Part shown: piece after piece, positions 9,228-17,535 of the stretch
How positions within the stretch are numbered: the first letter of the stretch is position 1
How the letters are laid out: each line of letters begins with the position of its first letter
Origin: Sphaerisporangium melleum
GTDB lineage: Bacteria; Actinomycetota; Actinomycetes; Streptosporangiales; Streptosporangiaceae
DNA: 64,000 nucleotides
Reading direction: 5' to 3'
Assembly: GCF_014646695.1 (NCBI RefSeq)
Contig: NZ_BMNT01000038.1
Coordinates: forward strand, 1 to 64,000
Program-made: the position numbers and the translations under genes
The notes under the pieces: generated by a model
Told to the model about the DNA's origin: nothing
What the model saw: only the letters and a program-made list of their open reading frames with translations
The model's database searches: none

Positions 9228-9751
9228 GCCATCTCGGAGAGCGCGCTTCGGCGCTCATCGACGGCGAGCTGGGCCACGCCGAGCGAGAGCGCGCGCTGGC
9301 GCACCTGACGTTCTGCGCGGACTGCCGCGCCGAGCTGGAGGCCATGCGGGCGCTCAAGAGCCGCCTGCGGGCGCTGGAGGCGCCCGCCGTGCCCGCCGAC
9401 CTCACCATGTCGCTGCTGCGCATGGCCGAGCCGGGAGGGCCGCTCCCGCCGCGGGTCCGCCCCTTTCCCGCTCCGTCCTACTCGCTGAGCGGCTCGCCCG
9501 CCGACAACCGCCCGCGGCGGCACGGCGGCTTCACCGGGCCGGGACGCTCCAGGGGCGGCCGCCGCGTCGGCTACGTGGCGGTGGGCGTCGCCTCGGCTGC
9601 CGTCGCACTGGGCACGATGTTCATGGTGAGCGGCACCACCGGGCGGCCCGCGGCGCCGCCGGTCGAGATGTTCGCCAACCAGCACCGGGCGACCACGCCC
9701 GGCGGTTACCTCGCGCCGGGACGGGCGAGCTCGCCCACCCCGAGCCCCTGA
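9224..9751 (+). CDS. rseA: Zinc-finger anti-sigma factor, RseA-like
   Basis: This 175-residue protein would bind and silence the SigE product. The zinc-associated anti-sigma motif is H27-x3-C31-x2-C34 near the N-terminus. A possible membrane segment lies at about residues 109-131, followed by a short outside tail. In M. tuberculosis RseA the same motif senses redox state and the protein is degraded by ClpC1P2 after phosphorylation; whether that applies here is unknown. The ATGA overlap with sigE implies translational coupling and matched amounts. Confidence 0.92.
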   Translation: MSHLGERASALIDGELGHAERERALAHLTFCADCRAELEAMRALKSRLRALEAPAVPADLTMSLLRMAEPGGPLPPRVRPFPAPSYSLSGSPADNRPRRHGGFTGPGRSRGGRRVGYVAVGVASAAVALGTMFMVSGTTGRPAAPPVEMFANQHRATTPGGYLAPGRASSPTPSP

Positions 9752-9847
9752 CCCGGGCAGACGCGCAGGCCACGGCCGGGGCGGGTTCCACCGCACCCGG
9801 CCCCGGCGGTCGTGAAAGGAAGGCGGGGTCGGGCACGGCGGTCGCGG

Positions 9848-9894
9848 GCATACGATCGGAGGGACCCATCAGGGCGTTTACAACGCTCGTATGC
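9848..9894. promoter_or_regulatory. Nested inverted repeat upstream of htrA
   Basis: GCATACGA (9848-9855) pairs with TCGTATGC (9887-9894). Inside it GCGTT (9874-9878) pairs with AACGC (9882-9886) around TAC. It could be a regulator site or an mRNA hairpin before htrA. It matches neither the CIRCE nor the HAIR heat-shock operators. Confidence 0.45.
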
Positions 9895-9949
9895 GGTCCA
9901 GGTGACAATCGGCGTAGCCCAGTCGACCGGCCCCGGGAGTGAGCCTTCG

Positions 9950-11608
9950 ATGACCGACGAGACACGTACCTTCGACAGCGGGGACGTGGCCACTCCCCAG
10001 CGGTCCGGGGATGGCTCGGTGTCGGGTCCAGCGGGCGGCATGCGCGTCCGGCCCGAGTTCCTGCCCGCCCAGGACTCCTGGCCGGGCGGCGACCAGGCGC
10101 GCGACCCGTTCGCGGATGACAGGGCACCATCGGGGCCGCAGGCCGGTCCCGGACGCGATCCGTTCGCCGGCGAGGGCGGGCGCGATCCCTTCGCCCCCGA
10201 CTCCTCCGGCACCGCCGCGTTCCCCGCCGAGCGCGACCAGAACACCGGCATCATCCCGTTCGCGAGCGAGGGCTCCGCGGGGTCGTACGGCGGCGAGCCG
10301 CCGCGGCCCGGTGGCGGCCCGGGTGGCGAGGGGGCCGCGGGGTGGGGCAACCCGTCCGGGGGGCCGCTCCCGCCCTCGCCCGGCGGTCCGTACGGGCCGC
10401 CTCCGCCTCCGCGCAGCGCCTTTGGCATGGGCCCGGGCTGGGCGCCCCCTCCCGGTGGGCCGCCCATGAGCGCCGGCGCCCCGGCGGCGCGGGCGCCGCG
10501 CACCGGCATGCTCGCCGTGCTGGCCGTCGTGATCGCGGTCGTGGCCTCGACGCTGGGCAGCGTGGGCACCTACCTGCTCACCCGCGGCGGCTCGGGTGTC
10601 GATCCGTCCTACACGCTGGGCACGCCGGCCGGCGCGGTGGTCAACCGTCCCCCCGACTCGGTGGCCGGGGTGGCGGGCAAGGTCCTGCCGAGCGTCGTCT
10701 CGCTCGACGTGCGGGGCAACAGCGAGGCGGGCACCGGCTCCGGCTTCCTGATCAAGGGCGGGTACATCCTCACCAACAACCACGTGGTGGCCGCCGCGGC
10801 GCAGACCGGCAACATCAAGGTCATCTTCAACAGCAAGAAGTCCACCACGGCCACGATCGTCGGGCGCGACCCGAGCTCGGACATCGCGGTGGTCAAGCCG
10901 GTGGACACCTTCGGCGCCCCCGAGGTGACCCTCGGCAACTCCGACCGCGTGGTGGTCGGCGACCCGGTCATCGCGATCGGCTCGCCGCTCGGCCTGACCG
11001 GCACGGTCACCACGGGCATCGTCAGCTCGCTCAACCGCCCGGTCACCGCCGGTGGCGAGAGCGGGTCGGAGTCGTCGTACATCAACGCGATCCAGACCGA
11101 CGCGGCGATCAACCCCGGCAACTCCGGCGGCCCGCTGGTCAACGGCGCCGGCGAGGTGATCGGCGTCAACTCGGCCATCGCGACGCTCGGCGCCTCCTCC
11201 CTCGGCGGGCAGAGCGGCAGCATCGGCCTCGGGTTCTCCATCCCGGTGAACCACGTCCGGCGCATCGCGGAAGAGCTCATCACCACCGGCACGGCCAAGA
11301 AGTCCCGCATCGGCGTCTCGATCGACGAGTCCTACCAGGGGGACGGCGTCCGCATCGCCACCGACTCCACCGGCGGCCTGCAGCCGATCGTCGCCGGCGG
11401 CCCGGCGGACAAGGCGGGGCTGAAGCCCGGTGACATCATCCTGGAGATCGACGGCAACCCGGTGACCCAGCCGTCCGAGCTGATCGTCACGGTTCGCAGC
11501 AAGGCGCCCGGCGACAAGGTGACCGTGAAGTACCGCCGCGACGGCGGCGAGCGCTCCACGACGGTGACCATCGACGCCGTGCCCGTCCCGACGCCGCAGC
11601 CGTCGTGA
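9950..11608 (+). CDS. htrA: Membrane-anchored HtrA/DegP-like serine protease with PDZ domain
   Basis: This is an extracytoplasmic quality-control protease of 552 residues. The first 185 residues are a disordered Pro/Gly-rich cytoplasmic tail with three RDPFA motifs. A transmembrane helix follows (about 187-210), then a trypsin-like domain with the catalytic triad H278 (TNNHVVA), D311 (SSDIAVV) and S392 (GNSGGP), and one PDZ domain (about 455-545). ATG 9950 follows GGGAGTGA; an upstream frame extension to 9812 lacks support. It follows sigE-rseA, as in M. tuberculosis, where HtrA belongs to the SigE regulon. Confidence 0.95.
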   Translation: MTDETRTFDSGDVATPQRSGDGSVSGPAGGMRVRPEFLPAQDSWPGGDQARDPFADDRAPSGPQAGPGRDPFAGEGGRDPFAPDSSGTAAFPAERDQNTGIIPFASEGSAGSYGGEPPRPGGGPGGEGAAGWGNPSGGPLPPSPGGPYGPPPPPRSAFGMGPGWAPPPGGPPMSAGAPAARAPRTGMLAVLAVVIAVVASTLGSVGTYLLTRGGSGVDPSYTLGTPAGAVVNRPPDSVAGVAGKVLPSVVSLDVRGNSEAGTGSGFLIKGGYILTNNHVVAAAAQTGNIKVIFNSKKSTTATIVGRDPSSDIAVVKPVDTFGAPEVTLGNSDRVVVGDPVIAIGSPLGLTGTVTTGIVSSLNRPVTAGGESGSESSYINAIQTDAAINPGNSGGPLVNGAGEVIGVNSAIATLGASSLGGQSGSIGLGFSIPVNHVRRIAEELITTGTAKKSRIGVSIDESYQGDGVRIATDSTGGLQPIVAGGPADKAGLKPGDIILEIDGNPVTQPSELIVTVRSKAPGDKVTVKYRRDGGERSTTVTIDAVPVPTPQPS

Positions 11609-11721
11609 CCAGGGTGTTCACGGAGCAGTGGACGGCGCTTTACGCCCAGGGCCGGACCGCGCGTTAGTCTGGGGAAAGCCATGTCGCCCAGGCGTGGCTC
11701 AGGAAAGTGTAGGAGATCACC

Positions 11722-12108
11722 GTGTTCGGACTCGGCTGGCCTGAGGTCTTGGCACTCGTGGTCATCGCGCTTCTGGTCTTCGGACCCGAGAAGCTGCCGC
11801 AGGCGGCCGCCCAGGCGGGCCGCACGCTGCGCCAGCTCCGCCAGATGGCCAACAACGCCAAGAGCGATCTGCAGGACAACCTCGGCCCCGAGTTCGCGAA
11901 CTTCGACCCGACGGACCTGCACCCGAAGAACTTCGTCCGCAAGCACCTGCTGCAGGACATCGAGGACGACTGGAACCGGCCGGCGGCCACCGACACCACC
12001 GCCACGACGTCGGAATACCCCGACCGGTACGCCGACTCCTATGCGAGCCCGGCGGGCGGCGAGCTCGGATACGGCGAGATCCCGCCGTACGACGCCGAGG
12101 CCACCTGA
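11722..12108 (+). CDS. tatB: Sec-independent protein translocase subunit TatB
   Basis: TatB is the substrate-binding partner of TatC in the twin-arginine pathway. The 128-residue product has the short N-terminal transmembrane helix, the hinge FGPEKLPQ, an amphipathic helix and a variable acidic tail. GTG 11722 follows AGGAG. A TAGTCT (11667-11672) may provide a separate promoter between htrA and tatB. The position after htrA is conserved in actinobacteria. Confidence 0.95.
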   Translation: MFGLGWPEVLALVVIALLVFGPEKLPQAAAQAGRTLRQLRQMANNAKSDLQDNLGPEFANFDPTDLHPKNFVRKHLLQDIEDDWNRPAATDTTATTSEYPDRYADSYASPAGGELGYGEIPPYDAEAT

Positions 12109-12140
12109 CCGCGCCCGCGCCGTCCTCCGGTTCCGCCGAT

Positions 12141-12186
12141 CACGTCAGAAGGGGCCGCCCCGCACGGGGCGGCCCCTTCTGACGTG
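12141..12186. terminator. Bidirectional terminator, perfect 21-bp stem
   Basis: Bases 12141-12161 and 12166-12186 are exact inverted copies around a GCAC loop. The hairpin lies between the convergent tatB and mrp genes and would stop transcription from both sides. Confidence 0.93.
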
Positions 12187-12214
12187 CTGTGCGCGGCCGG
12201 TGCCGGCGGGCAGG

Positions 12215-13354
12215 TCAGCGACCGGACGGCGACAGGCCGAGCTGGAGCCCCTTGATGCTGCCGGACCGCTTGCTCAGCCCGTCGGCGATGCGCCGCAGCT
12301 CGGCGGCGGCCGGCGAGTCGGGGTCGGTGAGCACGAGAGGCTTTCCCTCGTCGCCGCCCTCGCGCAGACGCAGGTCGATCGGCACCTGACCGAGCAGCGG
12401 GACGCGCGTGCCGAGGACACGGGTCAGGCCGTCGGCGACCGCCTGGCCGCCACCCTCGCCGAAGACCGCGATGCGCTCGTCGCAGTGCGGGCAGGGCAGC
12501 CAGGCCATGTTCTCGATGACGCCGGCGATCTGCTGGTGGGTCTGGGTGGCGATCGACCCGGCGCGCTCGGCGACCTCGGCGGCGGCCTGCTGCGGGGTGG
12601 TCACGACCAGGATCTCGGCGCCCGGCATGCGCTGCGCCACCGAGATCGCGATGTCGCCGGTGCCGGGCGGCAGGTCCATGAGCAGGACGTCGAGGTCGCC
12701 CCAGTAGACGTCGGCGAGGAACTGGTGCAGCGCGCGGTCGAGCATCGGCCCGCGCCAGACCACCGGGTCGTTGCCCGGGGGCTTGAACATGCCGACCGAG
12801 ATGACCTTGATGTCGTGGGCCACCGGCGGCATGATCATGTCTTCGACCTTGGTCGGCCGCTCGCTCACCCCGAGCATGCGCGGCACGGAGTGGCCGTAGA
12901 TGTCGGCGTCCACCACCCCGACCTTCAGCCCGGAGGAGGCCATGGCCGCGGCGAGGTTGACGGTGACCGACGACTTGCCGACCCCGCCCTTGCCGCTCGC
13001 CACCGCGAAGACGCGGGTGAGCGAGCCGGGCTTGGCGAAGGGGATCTCCTTCTCGGGCCCGCGGTTGCCGCGCAGCCTGGTCTGGAGGTTCTTGCGCTGC
13101 TCGGCGCTCATCACGTCGAGGTCGACGTGGACGGCGGTGACGCCCTCGACCTTCGAGACGGCGGTGGTGACGTCGCGGGTGATCGTGTCGCGCATGGGGC
13201 AGCCCGCGACGGTCAGATAGACGCCGACTCGCACCACCCCGTCTGGGGAGACATCGACGCTCTTGACCATGTCAAGGTCGGTGATCGGCCTGCGGATCTC
13301 AGGATCGTTGACCGTTGCCAGAGCGGCCGTCACCGATTCAGGGGTTGGTGCCAT
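12215..13354 (-). CDS. mrp: Mrp/ApbC-type Fe-S cluster carrier ATPase
   Basis: This 379-residue P-loop ATPase carries and delivers Fe-S clusters. An N-terminal MIP18 (DUF59) domain covers about residues 5-85 and contains a conserved Cys in GCPMRD. The deviant Walker A GKGGVGKSS comes at about 121-129. The cluster-bridging CPHC motif lies in the C-terminal half. The ATG is preceded after 6 bases by TAGCAT, pointing to a leaderless mRNA. Order tatB-mrp-DUF1003-MgtE matches Rv1224-Rv1232c. Confidence 0.95.
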   Translation of the reverse strand: MAPTPESVTAALATVNDPEIRRPITDLDMVKSVDVSPDGVVRVGVYLTVAGCPMRDTITRDVTTAVSKVEGVTAVHVDLDVMSAEQRKNLQTRLRGNRGPEKEIPFAKPGSLTRVFAVASGKGGVGKSSVTVNLAAAMASSGLKVGVVDADIYGHSVPRMLGVSERPTKVEDMIMPPVAHDIKVISVGMFKPPGNDPVVWRGPMLDRALHQFLADVYWGDLDVLLMDLPPGTGDIAISVAQRMPGAEILVVTTPQQAAAEVAERAGSIATQTHQQIAGVIENMAWLPCPHCDERIAVFGEGGGQAVADGLTRVLGTRVPLLGQVPIDLRLREGGDEGKPLVLTDPDSPAAAELRRIADGLSKRSGSIKGLQLGLSPSGR

Positions 13355-13360
13355 GCAACC

Positions 13361-13366
13361 ATGCTA
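13361..13366 (-). promoter_or_regulatory. Leaderless -10 box (TAGCAT) of mrp
   Basis: On the minus strand TAGCAT is followed by 6 bases and the mrp ATG at 13354. Confidence 0.55.
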
Positions 13367-13534
13367 CGAAGCCGGTGACGATCCGACGAACTCCGGCTCT
13401 CCGCCCGTTTCCGTGGCGAACCCGTAGGGCGCCCCGCCGCCGCGATCCGTACCCCTTTGGGGTGTCCGGTCCGCTTCCGCGCCGCTCGGGCCGTGCCGCC
13501 GGTCGCGGGCGCGCCGGACCGGCCCGCCGGCGGC

Positions 13535-14047
13535 TCAGTGCGCCGGCCCGCCGCCGTCCGGGCGGGGACGGTCCGGGTGGCCGGAGGGCTCGCGCAGTTC
13601 CTCCACCAGGCGCTCCAGCTCGCCCCTGATGTAGTCGCGGGTCGCGAGGTCGCCGAGTGCCAGGCGCAGCCCGGCGATCTCCCTGGTGAGGTACTCCACC
13701 TCGGCCTGGTTGCGCTCGCCCGCCATCCGGTCCTGCTCGCTCTGCACCCGGTCGCGGTCGGCCTGGCGGTTCTGCGCGAGCAGGATGAGCGGCGCGGCGT
13801 ACGACGCCTGGATCGACAGGATGAGCGTCAGGAAGATGAACGGGTAGGGGTCGAAGGTCATGCGGGGCGGCGCCAGCACGTTCCAGGCCACCCAGACGCT
13901 GATGAAGATGGTCAGGTAGACCAGGAAGCGCGCCGTGCCGAGGAAGCGGGCGATGCGCTCCGACAGGCGGCCGAACGCCTCGGGGTCGTAGTGCGGGCGG
14001 ATGGCGCGGCGGATCTCGCGGGGTTGGTCCAGCCGGTTAACCGCCAC
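13535..14047 (-). CDS. DUF1003 membrane protein
   Basis: This 170-residue protein has two transmembrane helices (about residues 40-62 and 68-92) and a C-terminal coiled coil. The family includes the Lactococcus manganese-induced protein and has no firm function. The GTG at 14047 has GGAGG at 6 bases and overlaps the end of the MgtE-like gene by 11 bases, so the two are translationally coupled. M. tuberculosis Rv1231c is the positional counterpart. Confidence 0.9.
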   Translation of the reverse strand: MAVNRLDQPREIRRAIRPHYDPEAFGRLSERIARFLGTARFLVYLTIFISVWVAWNVLAPPRMTFDPYPFIFLTLILSIQASYAAPLILLAQNRQADRDRVQSEQDRMAGERNQAEVEYLTREIAGLRLALGDLATRDYIRGELERLVEELREPSGHPDRPRPDGGGPAH

Positions 14048-15302
14048 CGTCCACCTCCCCCGCGGGTCCGTCCGGCTCGCGCTCGTCGTGCTCGCGCCAG
14101 TCGGGCGGAAGCAGGTGGTCGAGTACGTCGTCCACGGTGACCGCGCCGACCAGCCGCCCCAGCTCGTCCACCACCGGCGCGGCGACCAGGTTGTAGGTGG
14201 CCAGGTAGGAGGTGACCGCGGGCAGCGGCAGGTGCGGCCTGATGGGGTCGATGCTGCCGTCGATCGCGCCGCCGACCAGCGAGGACGGCGGCTCGCGCAG
14301 CAGCCGCTGGAAGTGCGCCACGCCGAGGTACCGGCCGGTGGGGGTCTCGGTCGGCGGCCGGGCCACGTAGACCTGGGCGGCGACGGCCGGGGTGATGTCC
14401 TGGCGGCGGATCTCGGCGAGCGCCTCGGCGATCGTGGCGTGCGGGGGCAGCACGATCGGCGTACTGGTCATCATGCCGCCGGCGGTGTTCTCGGCGTAGG
14501 TCAGCAGGCGCCGCACCGGCGCGGCCTCGCGGGGCTCCATGCGCGCCAGCAGCGCCTCGGCCTGCGCCGGCGGCAGGTCCTGCAGCAGGTCGGCGGCGTC
14601 GTCGGGGTCCATGGCGGCCAGCACGTCCGCCGCCCGCTCGGCGTCCAGCCGGCTCAGGATGCCGATCTGGTCGCGCTCGGGGAGCTCCTCCAGCACGTCG
14701 GCGAGCCGTTCGTCCTCCAGCGCGGCGGCGACCTCGGCGCGGCGCTTGTCGGGCAGGTGGCGCAGCGCGTTGGCCAGGTCGGCCGGGCGGGTCTCCTCGA
14801 AGGCGGCCAGCAGGTTGGCCGCGCCCTGGTCGGCCTGCACCTGCCCGAAGCCCGAGACCTCCGGCCAGTCGACGACCACCGTCTCGCCGCGCCGGCGGCG
14901 CAGCCCGCGCGCGGGGGTGCCGCGCAGCACGGCGACCTTGGTGATCAGCCAGTCGCCGGCGCGGTTCTGCTCCATGGCGAGGTCGAGCACGGTGACCTGC
15001 CGGCCGCCGAGGTCGACGGTGAGGTCGAGCAGCTCGCCGATGGCCAGCGACTCGGTGGTGTGCTTCTCGAAGCGCCGCAGGTTGATGGCGCCGGTGAAGA
15101 TGACGGCGTCGGCCTCGATGTTGACCACGCGGGTGATCGGCAGGAACACCCGGCGGCGGGGCTGCACCTCGACGACCAGGCCGTGGACGCGGGGAGGGTC
15201 GTTCGGGCGCAGGGCGACGACGACGTCCCGCACCCGGCCGATCTGGTCGCCCGCCGGGTCGAACACCGGAGTGCCGGCCAGCCGGGCGACGAAGATCCTC
15301 AC
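14037..15302 (-). CDS. MgtE N-terminal/CBS domain protein with PRC-like barrel
   Basis: This 421-residue soluble protein has, in order, a PRC-barrel-like segment (FDPAGDQIGRVRDVVV), a MgtE intracellular N domain of acidic helical repeats (DVLEELPERDQIGILSRL), and a pair of CBS domains. No MgtE transmembrane domain follows, so it is not itself a channel. It may regulate the coupled DUF1003 protein or sense Mg2+ or nucleotide (inference). GTG 15302 is chosen because TACCCT lies 7 bases upstream; ATG 15398 would add 32 non-conserved residues. Confidence 0.85.
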   Translation of the reverse strand: MRIFVARLAGTPVFDPAGDQIGRVRDVVVALRPNDPPRVHGLVVEVQPRRRVFLPITRVVNIEADAVIFTGAINLRRFEKHTTESLAIGELLDLTVDLGGRQVTVLDLAMEQNRAGDWLITKVAVLRGTPARGLRRRRGETVVVDWPEVSGFGQVQADQGAANLLAAFEETRPADLANALRHLPDKRRAEVAAALEDERLADVLEELPERDQIGILSRLDAERAADVLAAMDPDDAADLLQDLPPAQAEALLARMEPREAAPVRRLLTYAENTAGGMMTSTPIVLPPHATIAEALAEIRRQDITPAVAAQVYVARPPTETPTGRYLGVAHFQRLLREPPSSLVGGAIDGSIDPIRPHLPLPAVTSYLATYNLVAAPVVDELGRLVGAVTVDDVLDHLLPPDWREHDEREPDGPAGEVDGGG

Positions 15303-15309
15303 CTTACGC

Positions 15310-15315
15310 AGGGTA
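15310..15315 (-). promoter_or_regulatory. Leaderless -10 box (TACCCT) of MgtE-like gene
   Basis: On the minus strand TACCCT, 7 bases, then GTG at 15302. Confidence 0.55.
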
Positions 15316-15400
15316 CGAGGTGGCCGCGTATCCGCCGCGCCCGGCCCCGTAAAAGCCGTCTCAACCCCTGGTCGCCGGTTGATCCCGGCGAATGCCATGT

Positions 15401-15418
15401 GACAGCATCAAAGCTGTC
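15401..15418. promoter_or_regulatory. Inverted repeat in EamA promoter region
   Basis: GACAGC (15401-15406) and GCTGTC (15413-15418) flank ATCAAA. A TACGGT -10 candidate (15420-15425) lies just downstream, so a protein bound here would block the promoter. Confidence 0.45.
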
Positions 15419-15442
15419 TTACGGTCATTACGGGAGGGGCAT

Positions 15443-16465
15443 GTGAAGAGGGGAGCGCTCGCGATCGCGGTCGGGTCGGCCTGCTGTTTCGGCTTCTCCG
15501 GGCCGATGGCCAAGATCGTGGGTCTCGGCGGGCTGACGCCCCTGCAGGCCGTGTGGGTCCGGATGGCGGGCGCCGCGCTGCTGCTGTTCGCCCTGCTCGC
15601 CGCCTTCCGCCCCGGTGCGCTGCGCGTCGCGCCCGGCAGGCGCCGGTTCTTCGCCGCGTACGCCCTGATCGCCGTCGCCGGGGTCCAGGCGCTGTTCTTC
15701 GTCGCCATCACCCGGCTGCCGGTGGGCGTGGTGCTGCTGCTGGAGTACGCCTCGCCGGTCCTGGTCGTCGCCTGGGTGCGGCTGGTCCGGCGGGTGCGGC
15801 TGCCCCGCGCCGCGTACGCGGGGGCGCTGGTCGTGCTGGCGGGCCTCGGGGTCGTCGTGGAGGTGTGGCAGGGGCTGAGCCTGGACGGGCTGGGGCTGCT
15901 GCTCGGCCTGGTCGCCTCGGCATGCTGCGCCGGATATTTCCTGATGAGTGATGGCTATGGGGCCGAGGTGGACCCGCTCGGCCTGGTCGCCTGGGGCATG
16001 GCCGGCGCCGCCGTCGTGCTCGCGCCGATCGCGCGCCCGTGGGACATCCCCTGGGCGGCCTTCGGGACGGCCGTGACCGTCAACGGGCACACGGTCCCGG
16101 TGGCGGTTGCCGCGGTCTGCCTCGTCGTGGTCGCCACCGTCCTGGCGTACGGCACCGGGGTCATCGCCGTGCGGCGCCTGTCGGCCGCCGTGGGGGCCAC
16201 CGTGGCCTCACTCGAGGTCGTGGCCGGCGCGCTGATCGCCTGGGCGCTGCTCGCCGAGCAGCTCGGCGTCCCCCAGATCGTCGGCGGGGTCGTCGTGCTG
16301 GCCGGGGCGCTGCTGGCTCAGACCGCCACGTCGGGCGTCAGCCGCACGATCGAGGCGCCCGATGCGGCCCAGCGGCCGGCGAGCCCCGCGGCGTCCGGGG
16401 CGTTGAGCCGTTCCTTGACCAGGGCCGCCACCGCCCCGGCGTCGGCCTCCGACGGCGCCGACTGA
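15443..16465 (+). CDS. EamA/DMT-family transporter
   Basis: This 340-residue inner-membrane protein has about ten hydrophobic helices arranged as two EamA repeats (RhaT/YdcZ-like drug-metabolite transporters). Such proteins export amino acids or metabolites. GTG 15443 follows GGGAGGGG. The C-terminal 45 residues are hydrophilic and Ala/Ser-rich. Their coding sequence overlaps a gene on the opposite strand by 148 bases. The substrate is unknown. Confidence 0.88.
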   Translation: MKRGALAIAVGSACCFGFSGPMAKIVGLGGLTPLQAVWVRMAGAALLLFALLAAFRPGALRVAPGRRRFFAAYALIAVAGVQALFFVAITRLPVGVVLLLEYASPVLVVAWVRLVRRVRLPRAAYAGALVVLAGLGVVVEVWQGLSLDGLGLLLGLVASACCAGYFLMSDGYGAEVDPLGLVAWGMAGAAVVLAPIARPWDIPWAAFGTAVTVNGHTVPVAVAAVCLVVVATVLAYGTGVIAVRRLSAAVGATVASLEVVAGALIAWALLAEQLGVPQIVGGVVVLAGALLAQTATSGVSRTIEAPDAAQRPASPAASGALSRSLTRAATAPASASDGAD

Positions 16466-16704
16466 TCGACCGTCCGCACCCGCGCCTCGAACGAGGTCAG
16501 CCGGGCGCCGTTGTCCTTGCTGCGCAGGGTCACCCGGACGCTCCCGGCCTCGGTCAGGCCGGGAAGCTCCTGCTCCCCGCCCCCGGTGACCAGGTAGATC
16601 GCGCCGTCGTGCCAGACGTGCCAGGCGAGCCGGTCGCGGCCGGCCAGCGAGATCCACAGGACGTTCGACTTCTTCGCGCCCTCTTCGATCAGCGGCAGAC
16701 TCAT
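16318..16704 (-). CDS. Conserved hypothetical protein, possible split-barrel fold
   Basis: This 128-residue protein begins MSLPLIEEGAKKSNVLWI and contains strands that recall FMN-binding split-barrel (pyridoxamine-phosphate-oxidase-like) proteins, but no cofactor motif is clear. The ATG is preceded after 7 bases by TAGATT, supporting this start. The 3' 148 bases overlap the EamA gene tail-to-tail. I cannot assign a function. Confidence 0.7.
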   Translation of the reverse strand: MSLPLIEEGAKKSNVLWISLAGRDRLAWHVWHDGAIYLVTGGGEQELPGLTEAGSVRVTLRSKDNGARLTSFEARVRTVDQSAPSEADAGAVAALVKERLNAPDAAGLAGRWAASGASIVRLTPDVAV

Positions 16705-16711
16705 GTTCAGC

Positions 16712-16717
16712 AATCTA
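16712..16717 (-). promoter_or_regulatory. Leaderless -10 box (TAGATT)
   Basis: On the minus strand TAGATT, 7 bases, then ATG at 16704. Confidence 0.55.
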
Positions 16718-16821
16718 CGGCCCGCGCCGAGCCGTGGGTGACCTGGTACGACCGCGCCCGCGGCCGCGCGAGGGCGGCCGCGGGCGCGGCGGTGGCAGGG
16801 CAGGGCTCGCGGCCCGCTGGA

Positions 16822-17391
16822 TCAGCGGCGGGCGAGCTTCCAGGCGGCGGGGAGCAGCCCGGCGGCGGCCGCTACCTTGATCGCGTCACCGATCAGGAAC
16901 GGCACCACGCCCGCGGCCAGCGCTGAGGGCAGGTCCATGCCGGTGGCGACCATGAGCCACGGCACCCCGACCGCGTAGATCAGCAGCGTGCCCAGCGTCA
17001 TCGTGACCACGGTGCGGGCCGGAGTGCGGTCGCCGCCCCGGCCGGCGAGCGCGCCCACCACGGAGGCGGCCAGGATGAAGCCGACCACGTATCCCAGGGT
17101 CGCGTTGCCGCCCGACGGCGCGAACCACGGCACGCCGAGCTGGCCGATCAGCAGGTACAGCGACATGCCGAGCAGCGCGCGGGGCAGGCCGAGCGCCGCG
17201 CCCGCCAGCAGGACCGCGAAGGTCTGCAGGGTCAGCGGGACGGGCGTGCCGGGCAGCGGGATGCTGACCTGCGCGGCCACCCCCGTCAGGCCCGCCGCCG
17301 CCACGACCAGCGCGACATCGCGGACCAGGCGGCCCGGGATGAGGTCGGACAATACAGCCGGCCGCAGTACCGCGGAGGCGTCAGTAGCCAT
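16822..17391 (-). CDS. bioY: Biotin transporter BioY
   Basis: BioY is the substrate-binding membrane component of biotin ECF transporters. The 189-residue product has six hydrophobic helices, the family segment PLTLQTFAVLLAGAALG in helix 2 and GRGGDRTP between helices. GGGAGAG precedes ATG 17391. No ATPase or BioN gene is adjacent, so it either shares a housekeeping energy module or acts alone. The upstream 130 bases are unusually AT-rich and probably hold the promoter. Confidence 0.93.
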   Translation of the reverse strand: MATDASAVLRPAVLSDLIPGRLVRDVALVVAAAGLTGVAAQVSIPLPGTPVPLTLQTFAVLLAGAALGLPRALLGMSLYLLIGQLGVPWFAPSGGNATLGYVVGFILAASVVGALAGRGGDRTPARTVVTMTLGTLLIYAVGVPWLMVATGMDLPSALAAGVVPFLIGDAIKVAAAAGLLPAAWKLARR

Positions 17392-17523
17392 CACTCTCTC
17401 CCTTACAACGACTATGCATTCATTTTCCGGATATAGCGGGAGAAAGTGGTACGAGATCCGCGCCAAGAACCGGCGCCCGGCTTTGTGACGCCCCCACAGC
17501 GACGGCCGGACCCGGGCGGCGGC

Positions 17524-17529
17524 TAGCGT
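17524..17529 (+). promoter_or_regulatory. Leaderless -10 box (TAGCGT) of CoA-ester lyase gene
   Basis: TAGCGT, 6 bases, then ATG at 17536. Confidence 0.6.
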
Positions 17530-17535
17530 GTGCGC

